A stretch of 64,000 bases of DNA from the NCBI GenBank assembly GCA_005406025.1, contig BGZK01000527.1, positions 124,001 to 188,000 of the forward strand. The letters are read 5' to 3'. The position numbers were made by a program, and so were the translations under genes. Numbering within the stretch: the first letter of the stretch is position 1; each line of letters begins with the position of its first letter. This document shows positions 1-11,369 of this stretch, piece after piece. Source of the stretch: Eumeta japonica. Taxonomy: Eukaryota > Arthropoda > Insecta > Lepidoptera > Psychidae. Below the pieces are notes generated by a model. It did not search any database and had not been told where the DNA came from. It saw only the letters and a list, made by a program, of their open reading frames with translations.

Positions 1-161
1 ATGAAAAGTACATCAATTTAAATTCATACTAGATATTAGTTGTATAAATTAGACAATTATAAGCAATAGCAAGACAGACAAAATGACATGCCTTATTTAT
101 GAAAACGCTTGATTTGATAGAAAAGACGATATAAATTCGTGCGTTTATATTGCACTAAAAA

Positions 162-633
162 AAAAAAATTTGGTTGCCTGTAAAGTCGGTATACGGGCGA
201 AAGTTTTACGTGACAACGACTTTGAATGGTAAAATCATTTTAATGTGAATATTCATTCGTATAGTAGGAAGAAGGATGAAATAATAGTAACAATTTAAAA
301 CATTTATTTATACAAAGAATTATATTTAAAACATTAATTTATACAAAGAATCTCGCACTGAATTTCATATTAACAAAATTTTATTTTTACCTTTACACAT
401 ACATACGTATTTATATACAAATATACATACAATAACTTGCAATACATTTGCAAGCTATGCACTAATTCTCTAGTGCTGCGCGCGCGGCAGACCGATCATA
501 GTTGAGTGGGAGAGAGACGCAAGGCATTCGGCGGGCCTCTCTCGTTCGGTGACTCATCGTTACGTTACCGAGCGTTACACTTTTCAAAGTGACTCCCAGC
601 CGCAACCTAATTTAAGACGTTGTCACGTCAAAA
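162..633. repeat. 472-bp dispersed repeat, copy 1
   Basis: This block is nearly identical to 58,835-59,305 in the same orientation, with only a handful of differences. It holds subterminal inverted 11-mers ACGTGACAACG (208-218) and CGTTGTCACGT (618-628), an A-run at its left edge, an internal pair of near-identical units around 290-345, and a GC-rich patch at 475-545. It encodes no protein. It is best described as a short non-autonomous element of unknown class; the inverted 11-mers suggest a MITE, the A-run could suggest a retroposon. Confidence 0.85.
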
Positions 634-1229
634 GGCAAAATTAATTTAACAATTGCAACTACCCAACTTCAATTGTATTTCATTTTCTTGTTTTAGGGAG
701 AATATTCATGGTTTTGTTTGGTTGGGTACACTCGTAGGTGATAACTTGCTACTTCATCTAGTGCCACTTACTTACTCGTATATATCCTTCTTTTGCTTCC
801 TATTTTACTTGCGGTAAAATTGTTTACCTTTACTAATCAAAAGTGTTTATTGTATTTACCAAGCTATTTACAAGACAATTTTCGATGTTATGGAAAAAAA
901 CCTAAGATGTAAATCGATCTTCTTCTGTCAAAAAAATGCAAACTTTATACAGCCTTTTTGTTATCCCCACTCCTTACCTATTCAACGACAAAAGTTCTCA
1001 TTGCTATTCCTTCGGGTATTTTTACATATTGCTCGAGCGGAACGACGATAAAAATCAAAAGGCAATCGCATCAAAGTTTGCTCATAGCGCCAAGCGAGTA
1101 CTTTTCAAAAACGTACATGCTCAAGACGCAATTTTATTGCAATTTTATTACGTGAGTATATACGACATATTTAATAAAATCCCAAACGATATATTTATCT
1201 ATTATTACCAAAATAATAATCAATTATAC
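634..1229. other. AT-rich intron, nothing recognised
   Basis: Unique-looking AT-rich DNA after the 472-bp repeat. Frames starting near 936-958 lack family features and are taken as chance. Confidence 0.6.
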
Positions 1230-1600
1230 TAAGCCCAACGAATTTCAAACCGAACACATTCACTGATTTTCGAATCGCCATGTGGTATGTTAAAATCGGC
1301 GCGACACCGAAACCGTTTTCAGAATTGAACGGCCGAAGCCGAAATTTATGTCCCGAACTAGAATAATTTTGGCACTGAAAACCGAACGTCCGCCACAATG
1401 GGCTAGCGCACGAGCAAAAAGGAAATCGATACGGCTCGCCATCAACATTTCCTAACATCACAAATCACACCGCCGTCGTAAATACTAAACGATGGGTCGC
1501 CAAAATAAATGCTCGTCCTATAGCCAAAAAAAAATTTTAGAAATCGACCCAGCTCGAAACTGATGCGGCCCAACGAGGGTCCCGTATATGTAACTTTCTT
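1230..1600. promoter_or_regulatory. GC-rich island, candidate regulatory DNA
   Basis: A CpG-rich stretch in AT-rich surroundings, rich in CCGAA and CGCCG words. The longest frame (1,195-1,461, minus) shows no protein family. Candidate hh intronic enhancer by composition only. Confidence 0.3.
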
Positions 1601-1923
1601 CGAGGTTCTAAAAATTATATAATTTATACCAAGGGATGCATTTAAATTGTTATATTCGTCGAAATGGCACTGAATGGATTCTTTTTTATGATGTTTTTTA
1701 CATATTTAAAAAGGTGCCAAAGTTTAAATTTATTAAGGAGATGGTTTCGCTTTATGGTCCCTGTGATTGAAATTCCAATTATGTTGATTGCCTCACAACG
1801 TTTTAGGACCAGGGCAACCGAGACTGGTTGGCGTTTTTCGAGTCTGCCGTGGGAATGGAAACAATTATGTTCGCAAAAAACTGTATTAGTCCATTTCCAA
1901 TAGATACGATATTCTATTTACAC

Positions 1924-1952
1924 ATTCTTGAATAGATATTCTATTCAAGAAT
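1924..1952. repeat. perfect hairpin, 12-bp arms
   Basis: ATTCTTGAATAG, 5-base loop, CTATTCAAGAAT. No transcription terminator role is expected in an animal genome. Confidence 0.9.
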
Positions 1953-2369
1953 TTCACCAAGAATTTTATTTAATATAGTGCCATCTATAATTATATTATG
2001 TAGAATAATTTGTAATTGAGAACCAAAAGCATAGGACCAATGCAATTACTTCAAAATCGTACAAGCTGTTGCTGTTTAAAAACGTATAAAATATTTTTTT
2101 TTTATAAAATCGATTTTTCACAAAGAAGATACTTATATAGAGAAACTTAAAAAGAAAACCTTTATCAAAGTAAAAACTTTTCATCCCATTAGAGCGGTTT
2201 GCAAGATCGTCGTGGCATATATATACAAAAATTGCTCGCTTAATAGTACAGATTATTAATCAAAATTCCTAAATCAGAGAATCTGCCAGCTACACGTGGA
2301 AAAATTGAAGTATAAGTACAACAGCGGAACCCTTTGGATATGGGACCCCAGAAAGATCTACGCTGGGAA

Positions 2370-2650
2370 TGTTTTTTTTTTCCGTAAAGGCTCCGTCGGC
2401 GCACGCGCGGCGCGATTGTGGCTGTGTGGTCCTCGCCAGCCACTTTGTAAATAGCGCGGTTTACCTTTTTCAACTTTTGTGTTTTGTTACCTTTTGTGCT
2501 CTTGTACGCCCAATATTACCTCAGCTATTTAGGCTCTTTTGGATAAATAAATACGCCATTTATCATTACAACCGCCGAGGACGTGCGCCTCGTGCAAGCC
2601 GTTATAGATCGCCTCATTGTCACCGTAATGTGTTTATATTGGGTGAGGTT
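2370..2650. promoter_or_regulatory. GC-rich island, candidate regulatory DNA
   Basis: Locally CpG-rich (GGCGCACGCGCGGCGCG at about 2,398) in the hh intron. No coding signature. Confidence 0.25.
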
Positions 2651-3454
2651 GCACTTAGGACTTTGAGAACTTGATGACCGCAATTTGTCTAATCTAATCT
2701 ATATAATAGGTTATAATCTATATAATCTAATTTATGTAATCTAATAGGCTAATAGCTACCAAGAAATCGAAGGAAGTAGTGTCAAAACTTACTACTATGT
2801 TGAAGTCTACAAGAAGAAGAATTTGGTAAAATATTGATCTGATATACTTAGAGAAGATTATGAGTTTGGAAAATATACTCTTTGTGAAATTAAAGGTGAA
2901 ATTATTTATAATTAAATACAGTAGAACCGCACTTAAAGAGCTAAAAAATCCTTAAAACCCTCTAGCATCATATATATACTTTGCATGGTTTCGGTATCCC
3001 ATCTATGTATTTTTTTTTTAAAGAGATCAGAACGAAAATTATTTGATTTCATTTGAATTTAAATAAACGCTAGTTAATAACTAATGTCCCATTTGAAAAC
3101 TTTCTGGAATCGATGTCGAAAATCATTTAAAGGATTTTCAATCACCTATACTATTATATTTGCTTTATTTGCGATAGTGTTACATTCTATTTCAGACCAC
3201 TTGATATTTCTGGTTTATTAAATAACTATACACTTATTCCGAGCAAAAATTATTTTTGTTGCATTCAATCTATATATGTACTACAATCTAATTGCTGGTT
3301 TGAAAATTATGGCCTTAACCTTCAACAGGCTTTTCAGAACACTATATATAAATTTAATTTTTCTCAACTTGTATTTATTTAATATTGTATCAAAGTAAAT
3401 TCAAAGCACTAAGTAATAGTGTTTCCTTTTTTGTAATTAAAAAAAATCAAGAAG

Positions 3455-3770
3455 TCAATTTGTCGAGCGGCCGAGACAGCCGATACCTCGACGAGCCACA
3501 ATACGTGCCTTGAAGCGTTGAATCGGCCAGCCATCACAATATTTGTATCGTTTGGGGGTCGGAAGGCGACAAAAAGGTCCGAAAGGGCGGCCCGGGGATC
3601 CGGAGGAAGGTAAATAAATATAAATAAAGGTGGCGTGGGGCGGCCGGCGGGGCCCGCGGCGCCGCGCGCGCCGCCCGACTACGAACTTAAAATTTACCAG
3701 TTGTTTCATCGTCAATACCGTGTCGATATCGATACAATAATGAGTAATAAAACCCTTTATCATGTATCAA
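3455..3770. promoter_or_regulatory. GC-rich island, candidate regulatory DNA
   Basis: Contains GGCCGGCGGGGCCCGCGGCG at 3,640-3,659 within otherwise AT-rich DNA. Homeodomain-type ATTAAT cores lie just outside. No coding signature. Confidence 0.35.
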
Positions 3771-4479
3771 AGTGAAAAATATAGTTTTTTTTTTTTTTGT
3801 TAACAAAAAAATAATATTTATTTATTTTGCAAGTACCTGCAACGCTAAGAACGGTAGGGTCAGTGTACGATTGAACATATGTATGTTTGTGTGTTGGTTT
3901 GTAAGTTTAATTTAATCGGAAATTAATAATTATTTATTTCAAATTTTAAAATGATGTACTGAATTGATTTTTCACAATCATAAGTGCGGCCAAAACGGAT
4001 TTTAAATATTGCACCTAATTCTAAGCTACTGAGAAAAACCAGCTACAAGCGGCAGACGGATAGGCAGACACCAAACTCACCATAAGATAGTTTTAGCGAG
4101 ACGAACCTAAGAGAACCCTCAAGTGGTATTCCCAACACTAAGAAATAAATTGCAAACCACCACCACGCAAAATAGAATAAGGTTTCAATATGATTAAAAT
4201 TTTTACTCATAATTCTTTTTAATTTATCGTAATTTAATGCCGGGTAATTGTTGATAGTTATTACTTATCGATCTGTCCACTTACACTTTTTTAATGATTG
4301 CTATCATTTTTTCCTCTACTACATGAATTTAATATAGTCGACTGGGACTTTTATTACACGGCGACATGCATAGACTTCAATGATATTATAAAAAAAAAAT
4401 GAATGCATCATTTTATTCATAATACAAAGGGACTCTCAATAAAATAACATTACACGTTTTAATCGCGAAACGTGAAGCG

Positions 4480-4630
4480 ATGTGTTTATTCAAACACCGG
4501 GCCCTGGTTGTTGTGATTCGCGACATAAACGGCGAAATATTTCGGCGCCGAAAACGTCGCAGCGCGCCGACGCACGTTCGCTCGCACGTTAGCGACCATC
4601 GCTGATTCTGTCATTTTTCGATGTAAAAAT
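4480..4630. promoter_or_regulatory. small GC-rich island
   Basis: CpG-dense block with TTTCGGCGCCGAAA, a 14-bp perfect palindrome at about 4,540-4,553. Candidate regulatory element in the hh intron. Confidence 0.3.
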
Positions 4631-5699
4631 AAGTGATAAATTGATCTTCCCGTTTTGTTAAGGTTGAAATAAACACTGAATGTCGGATGTATATGGCAAC
4701 ATTTAATTTAAAATTTTATCAATATAATGTAGAACAAAATACGATATGCTTATTGACCATCCACCTTTCGTATTTCAGCGACCACATTAGCAAACGCAAC
4801 ACAACCATTATTCCTTATCGCGTCCTGTATTGACGATTATCGCAAGCCGTGAAATGTAATAAATCCGAACAGGTTTGATTGATTTTAGTGCAAATGGAAA
4901 TGTATTTGAAAGGATTGAAATGCATTCGCATACTTAAAATACTTCGTGAGTCGAATCTTAATTTCCATATTTTCTAGCGTATTCAAAGTTTGTTTTTGAC
5001 TTTATAAAATTAAAAAATCAACTATGATTTCTAACACATTTTCTTATGATCTCCAATGCGGAAAAGAAAATGCATTAACCATCAATGAAATAAATGAGGG
5101 GATATTCCATTAAAGGGAATTTTTATTTTTTATTTTATCGCCTCCTCAAACTGTTAAAAAAAAATCATATTGTATTTCAGTTTGTGACAGATATGTCTAC
5201 CGCAATATATAAAATAAAGCCTACACAAACTACCGTTTAACGAAGTAATAAGTCTTAGCTTCAGAAATAACTAAAAATACATAATAGGACCACAATTTAC
5301 ACGTCATTATATAATAGATTGCTGTGCTTTCTTCGTATTTACGTGTTTACGATCTATGTGAATACAAGGGAATCTAGCAGGATGCGATGAATGGCTATAG
5401 TTTTGTTAGATTATAGAGGACCATATATTATTCAACCACCTCCATCATGAATGACCTGGACCTTCATCCGAGAATTACCCCAAATTTTTAGAATGGATTC
5501 AGTAGTTTCAAATATTACTTCCTTCAAGAAAATATCAGATTCGAGAATCAACCTTGGGTTGCATGTTGCATGTTACAAGCGAGCATCTTCTCACTTTTCT
5601 CAGCAATAACTACCTTTTGTAAACAATCAGGTAATTACAATATTGTATTTTAATTTCCTTCGGCCACTTTCTTTCTTTCCATTTTAAACAACATTTAAA

Positions 5700-6310
5700 A
5701 GTAACCTGCAAAACAAAGCGATTTCACGTGTGTCGATTACGCGAAGCTAAAACAGATAAGCTACTTGTCATACAATATTGCACTCTATTTCCTGTGTGTA
5801 AAGGTACGATGTGCTGTCGCGAATATGCAGCCGTACTCGCACGATGTTCTGATCAGTTGTCACGTTACAATCACTTTGAGCTTAACCTGGCCTTAATATT
5901 ATGTTTCGGATTAATTTTTTTGTTATCGCATACCGCATTGATCTTGTCGTTGCCGTGTCAGGTTTTTAATCGCACTGCTGATTCAAGATACCTTTTGTTT
6001 CGAGAGCGACACCCTTAATCGCTGCACCACAAGCGCTCTTACTGAAATGATCTATTTCGTTTGTTTTCGCTCGTCTAATGCCTCCTCTTCACCATCGTCC
6101 AACATTGCCAATCCTGGACAATTACAATCGTGTAGAGGAAACAATAGCGTGTAGTGGACCATGTTTGGGACGGATTGTCGATTATGGCCGCGTTGTCGGT
6201 TTTCGAGCAAACATCAAAGTGAATTATGCGTATTTGCGGGCGCGCATCTACACGATTGCCGAACTCTCAGTACGTGATTGACGGCTGTAACATGTCTCTA
6301 GAAGGAGATA
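5700..6310. promoter_or_regulatory. CpG-enriched island, candidate regulatory DNA
   Basis: About 600 bp of balanced composition with two modest open frames on the plus strand, neither recognisable. More likely conserved non-coding DNA than a gene. Confidence 0.3.
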
Positions 6311-7199
6311 GAATTCGCGTCAAACAATAAAACTCAATAAAAGTTCTGTATTCGTAAATAAAATATTTATAAAATAATTAACAATTATAGTAATATAAAC
6401 TAACGCTAATTTCCCAGAAGGGTAGGCAGAGACTATACATTCCTCATCATCTGAATGAAATAGGAATTTAAAATATTGTAAATATTCATAATAAAGTTTG
6501 AGTTGTATATTGTTCTGCTACAATGAATAGTTAATATTCACAGTTTACTTTTTCGATACTGGTTTCTAATTAGTCTAAGAGAGTGCAAATTTACATAATA
6601 TTTATGTGCACCCAAAAGATAAATAGCAGTGCACCAACCAATTCGACGTCCATCTTTCATCTAGATAATGCACCAACTGAACATTGGCAATTATGTAGTC
6701 CGTCCCACAATGATGGTGACAATCATGGGCCATAACGCAATTGCCAACAATCGATCACGTTGCGTAATGGTGAAGAGGAGGCTTCAAGATCACGGAAAAC
6801 TCTTGCAATTTCTTTGGTTATCATATTTAAAAAATACAAGTGCCCTAAACGTATGACCCCTTTACACGTAAATCGAACGTATTTCTCTTAAACACCTGTA
6901 GTGAACAAGAAAAACTAAATGAGAGTAATATGCTTGTACAATATGCTTTTTTCTGAAAAATGGCGAAAGCTTTTTATGAAATATATTAATAATTATATTA
7001 CATCTTGGAAACTGTCTTACGTCATTCGCGAAATTGGGAAGTAATATGTAGTAGCTAATACAATATATGTTTAGTGTTTTTGTTATATGGAGAAGTGTCA
7101 CATGTAGTCAGCATGCTTTTTTTTACATATTTTGTCACATTCGCTAAACTAACAGTTCATTCTTATTCGAACATTTCCTATAATATGATAAAGAATTGA

Positions 7200-7520
7200 A
7201 CGCAAAACGTGCAAACTCGCCATGAGCGCCGAGGCCGCATTTCACGAGCGCGGGCCTGCGCTCGCGCCGGCCCGACAGCGGCGCGATCACATTCGCGGGC
7301 CCAATTACTGCGGCGGGCCGCGCCGGCCTTTTATTGGGTGTAAGATTTAAGTGCCGGCGGACACGCGGCGCGGCTCGCCCCGATTTTTACGGCCGCTCAC
7401 GCCCGCCCGTCGCCGATACTCACTCCGCGAGTCGAGCGGCCGACCAACGTTTAGCGTGAGATCCTCGAACGCCGCCGAGTTTTCCGTCTGCCTGAACATT
7501 TAGTTATCAACGAAAATATT
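7200..7520. promoter_or_regulatory. strong GC-rich island with homeodomain-type cores
   Basis: Very CpG-dense. Embedded AT-rich words CCAATTACTG (7,301-7,310) and TTTTATTGGG (about 7,329-7,338) resemble homeodomain and posterior-Hox sites. An enhancer or a start site of a non-coding transcript are both possible. Confidence 0.4.
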
Positions 7521-7989
7521 GGCTTAAAACTTAGGTGGATATTCTATTAAAGTTAAATTCCTGTAGGCTCTCGGCACATCGGGAGAAGATTTAGTGTGAT
7601 ATAAAAAAAGAAGACTGCGAGTTGAACTCGCGTGGAAAGGGTGCCTTACGTTCGATATTTATCATATTTCTTGAAACGAAACCGAGGATCTAGTCCGGTA
7701 TAACCTGATACGTACTAAGTATGCACTCAATCAGTTAGCGAGTGTCGGTTAATATTGGACATTGAAAGGAATCGAAACAAAGCGAACTACAAAATTCTTA
7801 TGGCTTTCTCTGTAATATATAAGTAAAGAAAATTTTCTGCATTTTTAACAAATTTTTATGCGTAGCGGTTTCGAAGGTAAGAGATAATGGTCAATTATCA
7901 TTTATTTTCTTGAATAACTTCAAAACTATGTACCTTCAAATTTAAACAAATTTTATTTGAGACCCTTACAGTAATAAATACTTTCAATT

Positions 7990-8265
7990 ATGTTACACTG
8001 TACACTTAGCAAAACTTTTTTAATTTTGCAATTTACCTCCAAACAATTTACTTCTAAATATAATTTCTTTATTATTTACGTTACACATCTGAATTTGTTC
8101 CACAGACATACACATGTGTACCAAAAATATCAACTTAATCGATTCACTAGATTTAGAGCGAATTGGCTGTGACAGACGCACAGACATACAGACCCACGAA
8201 TGATCTTATAAGGGGTTTGTTTCGTTTTTTCAAATGGAAGCACGGAACCCTAAAAAATAAGAAGT
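7990..8265 (+). repeat. LINE 3'-tail-like fragment
   Basis: It contains GTGACAGACGCACAGACATA, a GATCTTATAAGGGGTTTG segment and GGAACCCTAAAAAATAAG. This order (GACAGACAGAC, CTTATAAGGGTTCCG, GGAACCCTAAAAA) is typical of widespread lepidopteran non-LTR 3' ends. A similar tail is seen at 41,000-41,290 and a trace near 57,985-58,050. Confidence 0.55.
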
Positions 8266-8461
8266 ACAATTCTTTAGTTAAGTTTTGTCATTTTTATTAT
8301 ATTCGATGTTTGAATTATTGTATGCTTCTACATGCTCTTCGGTAACAGTGATAGTAAAAGGTATATGTACCAGTTTTGTTATACTCATAAACCATATATA
8401 CTCACTCATACATACATATTTGTAGCCGTAGTGGAACAACTTCACGGGAAAACCTGACAGG

Positions 8462-8545
8462 CAAATGTGACGTTTTTTTTGATATCGTACTAAATTTTTC
8501 CACGACGAATCTAAAAAAGCTTTACTTCAAAAAACGTCACATTTG
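8462..8545. repeat. 17-bp perfect inverted repeat with 50-bp spacer
   Basis: Arms CAAATGTGACGTTTTTT (8,462-8,478) and AAAAAACGTCACATTTG (8,529-8,545). This could be the core of a tiny MITE or a foldback element; no gene. Confidence 0.75.
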
Positions 8546-9104
8546 TCCATCATCCGTTTCCGTCACACGGCGACAGGTGTGTGTGCATGAGGGAACACAT
8601 GTGGTACACGATTATAATGACACTGTTGGATATGCATTTCATTGTCACTGCTGTATAGGAGGATATGTGCGTACAACATAATAATTTAAACATCAAATCA
8701 CATAAAAATGATGTACAACGAAAAGGAGTTTTACTTCTTATACTTGCTCACACTAGTACTTTTTTTGTACTCTTTGCCAATGCTGCACTTTCCTTTGTAG
8801 TATACGTAGATTCACACAATGTTCGTACGTCCGTCTGTCACACTCTGACAATAAGAGACAACCAGTTGAAATTTTCGTGAATTGTATACTGTGGCGGCAC
8901 GAATGCTGGCAAGTAATAAAGTTATTCACTATCATTTGCCAGCATATTTAGGAAAATTATTTAGCAAAAAGCATATTAAGAAAATACAAATAAAAAAAAG
9001 CGATATTCTGCTCGTTATCTATGACAAAGATTCGATTTAAACGACACAAGGACGACCTACAAACAACACGTCTCGGTTCTATTTATATTACGTTAGATGG
9101 CGCT

Positions 9105-9115
9105 AATATAAGTTA
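9105..9115 (+). promoter_or_regulatory. CTCF-core-like word
   Basis: AGATGGCGCTA matches the fly CTCF core AGATGGCGC. It lies in AT-rich, possibly repeat-derived DNA, so function is doubtful. Confidence 0.25.
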
Positions 9116-9351
9116 TAAATTAAATATACCTAATTAAATATCGATGCCTTAAAAACCACAATGAGTGAATGATATACTTTCTGTATTAACATTCCACTGC
9201 GCTGCATTCCTTACGCCTTATATCAACTATTCATATGTCATTCTTTTCTACGTATCCCATAAATACGGGACCATCAATGCGTGCACCGACTAGCACTTCA
9301 CTGGTTTTCTTAACCTTTCACAACATCTCTGATAGAAAACCCTCATATGAG

Positions 9352-9370
9352 ATATATATATATATATATA
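9352..9370. repeat. (AT)n microsatellite, short
   Basis: About nine AT units following GAG at 9,349-9,351. Confidence 0.9.
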
Positions 9371-10789
9371 GGTATGTAAAACCTTTTGATCCATATGTCG
9401 AAATCTAAGTTTTCCAGATATTTTATACCATATATTTTAGGTAATACAGAATTATTATAAGGAGATCTTAGGATTTTTCGATCTAAATTTGCAGTGACAC
9501 TTTATTGTGCGTCGAGCTTTCCTTAAACGCTTTCCTACTATTCCTAAAATATCGATTGTTTGTTGTTAGTTTTAAGCGAAAGACGTTATCATACCGCATA
9601 CGACGTTTATGTCGCGATACACTAAATTATACATTAATTAATAGTATAAAAAAACTGTACGTGTATACATAGGTACAAAGTCACATATTTTTAAGAAATA
9701 TAACACTTTATTAAGAAATATAATACTTTTTTAACTTTCTTATTTTAAATATAACATAAAATAAATATTTAAAACAACTGGTTAAATAAGTCTATAAAAA
9801 TATAAAAAATATGCAATCCAAAACAACAAACATCTAATAATTCCGTCCATTAACAATTTGAATTGTTATTACTTTTCTCTACTCAATACAGTAGAATCAT
9901 TAAATGCTTGCTACTTTCAACTAATGTACTCCTATATTAATATAATATATATTACTGAATATATATATAAGTAATCATGGTCAAAGCCATCTCAAGACAA
10001 CTCCAAGAAGCTCAAACACGACTGGGATATGTCAATCCGTTATATCGAGTTCACGTGGCTACCTTCTGGCTCCATCAGCAAGACAGTTCAATTACACCAT
10101 ATTATTGACATCGATTCTCGATAAGTGTACAAAGTCTTAATTTAATCTTCCGATTTATTTAAAAAGGAACAGCTGTGAAGATAAAACTTCACAAAAACAC
10201 TATGCAACAAAATGTTACCTGAAAACATTGCAACACAACGTAACACTTACTTTTTGTGAATATCATACTAAATTTCTCCACTACCCCGATAAAGGAATTT
10301 AATTTCAATAAATATTATGGACATTTAATTCAAAAATATGCATCGTGTTGCGCGAATTAATTCAATCACATTTTGTGTGAACCTCTTACGTACTCATAGA
10401 AATCATTTTATTCAAATCGTGGATATGAGAATTAAATAAAAAAATTTACCGTGTGAATGCTATCATAAATATTAAAAATATGTGAACAAATTAGCTGGTT
10501 CAAGACCAAGCTGGATATAAGACCGCAAGCCATATAAAATAAACCTAATTTTAAAACGGGTTGATATTATAATTTTAGAAACCGTACTATTGGTAGTAGC
10601 GTAGTAACGTTTAATAATATAGTTTATGAAAATTTAAAACTTTTACATATACGAATTCGCTTATAGTCACAAATATGTAAATAGCACTAAATGCTTGCTT
10701 AACTGAAGAGTTACCCGAACAAGGCTGAAATAGGCGAACAAAAGCATCATTAAAAAGTAATATTCAAACAATTTAGCCCTCGTAAGAGT

Positions 10790-11140
10790 TCATTACGACA
10801 ATATCGTATTCCTCTTTCATGCACGCACACACCGCCGATTGACGATTCACACGACTGCATTAACATAAGTGCATAATTTTCCGATACAGTTTACGGTTTT
10901 GTGTCTTAAACAGAATCGGTTCGAATGCATCATCAACTCACGACGAGTGGCAGCTCACCGACGCCCGCGCCGTGCGCCGACTCATAACTACGTCGCGGGT
11001 CCGCGGTTCACGGCGAACGATAAATTCGTTAATGTTAATATTTTGACAGCTTACACGCCGTACGTGATTCAGATGATGCATTTTAAACTTAAAATAATAA
11101 AGTTAATGCAATCGCTCGAACGATTGGACCCGGAGTGAGA
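10790..11140. promoter_or_regulatory. GC-rich island, candidate regulatory DNA
   Basis: Balanced, CpG-rich stretch with CGCCGATTGACGATTC and CCGACGCCCGCGCCGTGCGC. The 89-codon frame here (10,869-11,138) lacks any family feature. Confidence 0.3.
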
Positions 11141-11171
11141 TCGTTTACATATTTAATTGAGGAATATTTGA

Positions 11172-11360
11172 ATATGCACTAGCTTTCGCCCGCGACCCCG
11201 CCTGCTTGGACGTAGAACGGATTCCTTCATGTTCCGTATCGACCGGACACGCCGTCGACGATGATTCTGATTCCAGACCCAATCTGGATTCTATATATAT
11301 TTAAATCAATCCAAGCCCGGTCCGGTGTTGGTCTCGGTCGTCTATTAGACATTGCTGTTA
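11172..11360 (+). repeat. hexamer-array repeat, copy
   Basis: Begins with CTAGCTTTCGCCCGCG, a head shared with other copies, then a degenerate GATTCTGATTCC/GACCC array. Short and decayed. Confidence 0.5.
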
Positions 11361-11369
11361 CCGATATTA

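Larger units (their letters stand above)
8560..10780. other. AT-rich intron, nothing recognised apart from short repeats
   Basis: No coding signature. Holds a short AT microsatellite and the CTCF-like word at 9,105. Confidence 0.6.

Noticed and set aside
5728..6018. 96-codon frame with a hydrophobic segment
   Set aside because: No recognisable family and located in a CpG-enriched island; not strong enough to call a gene.
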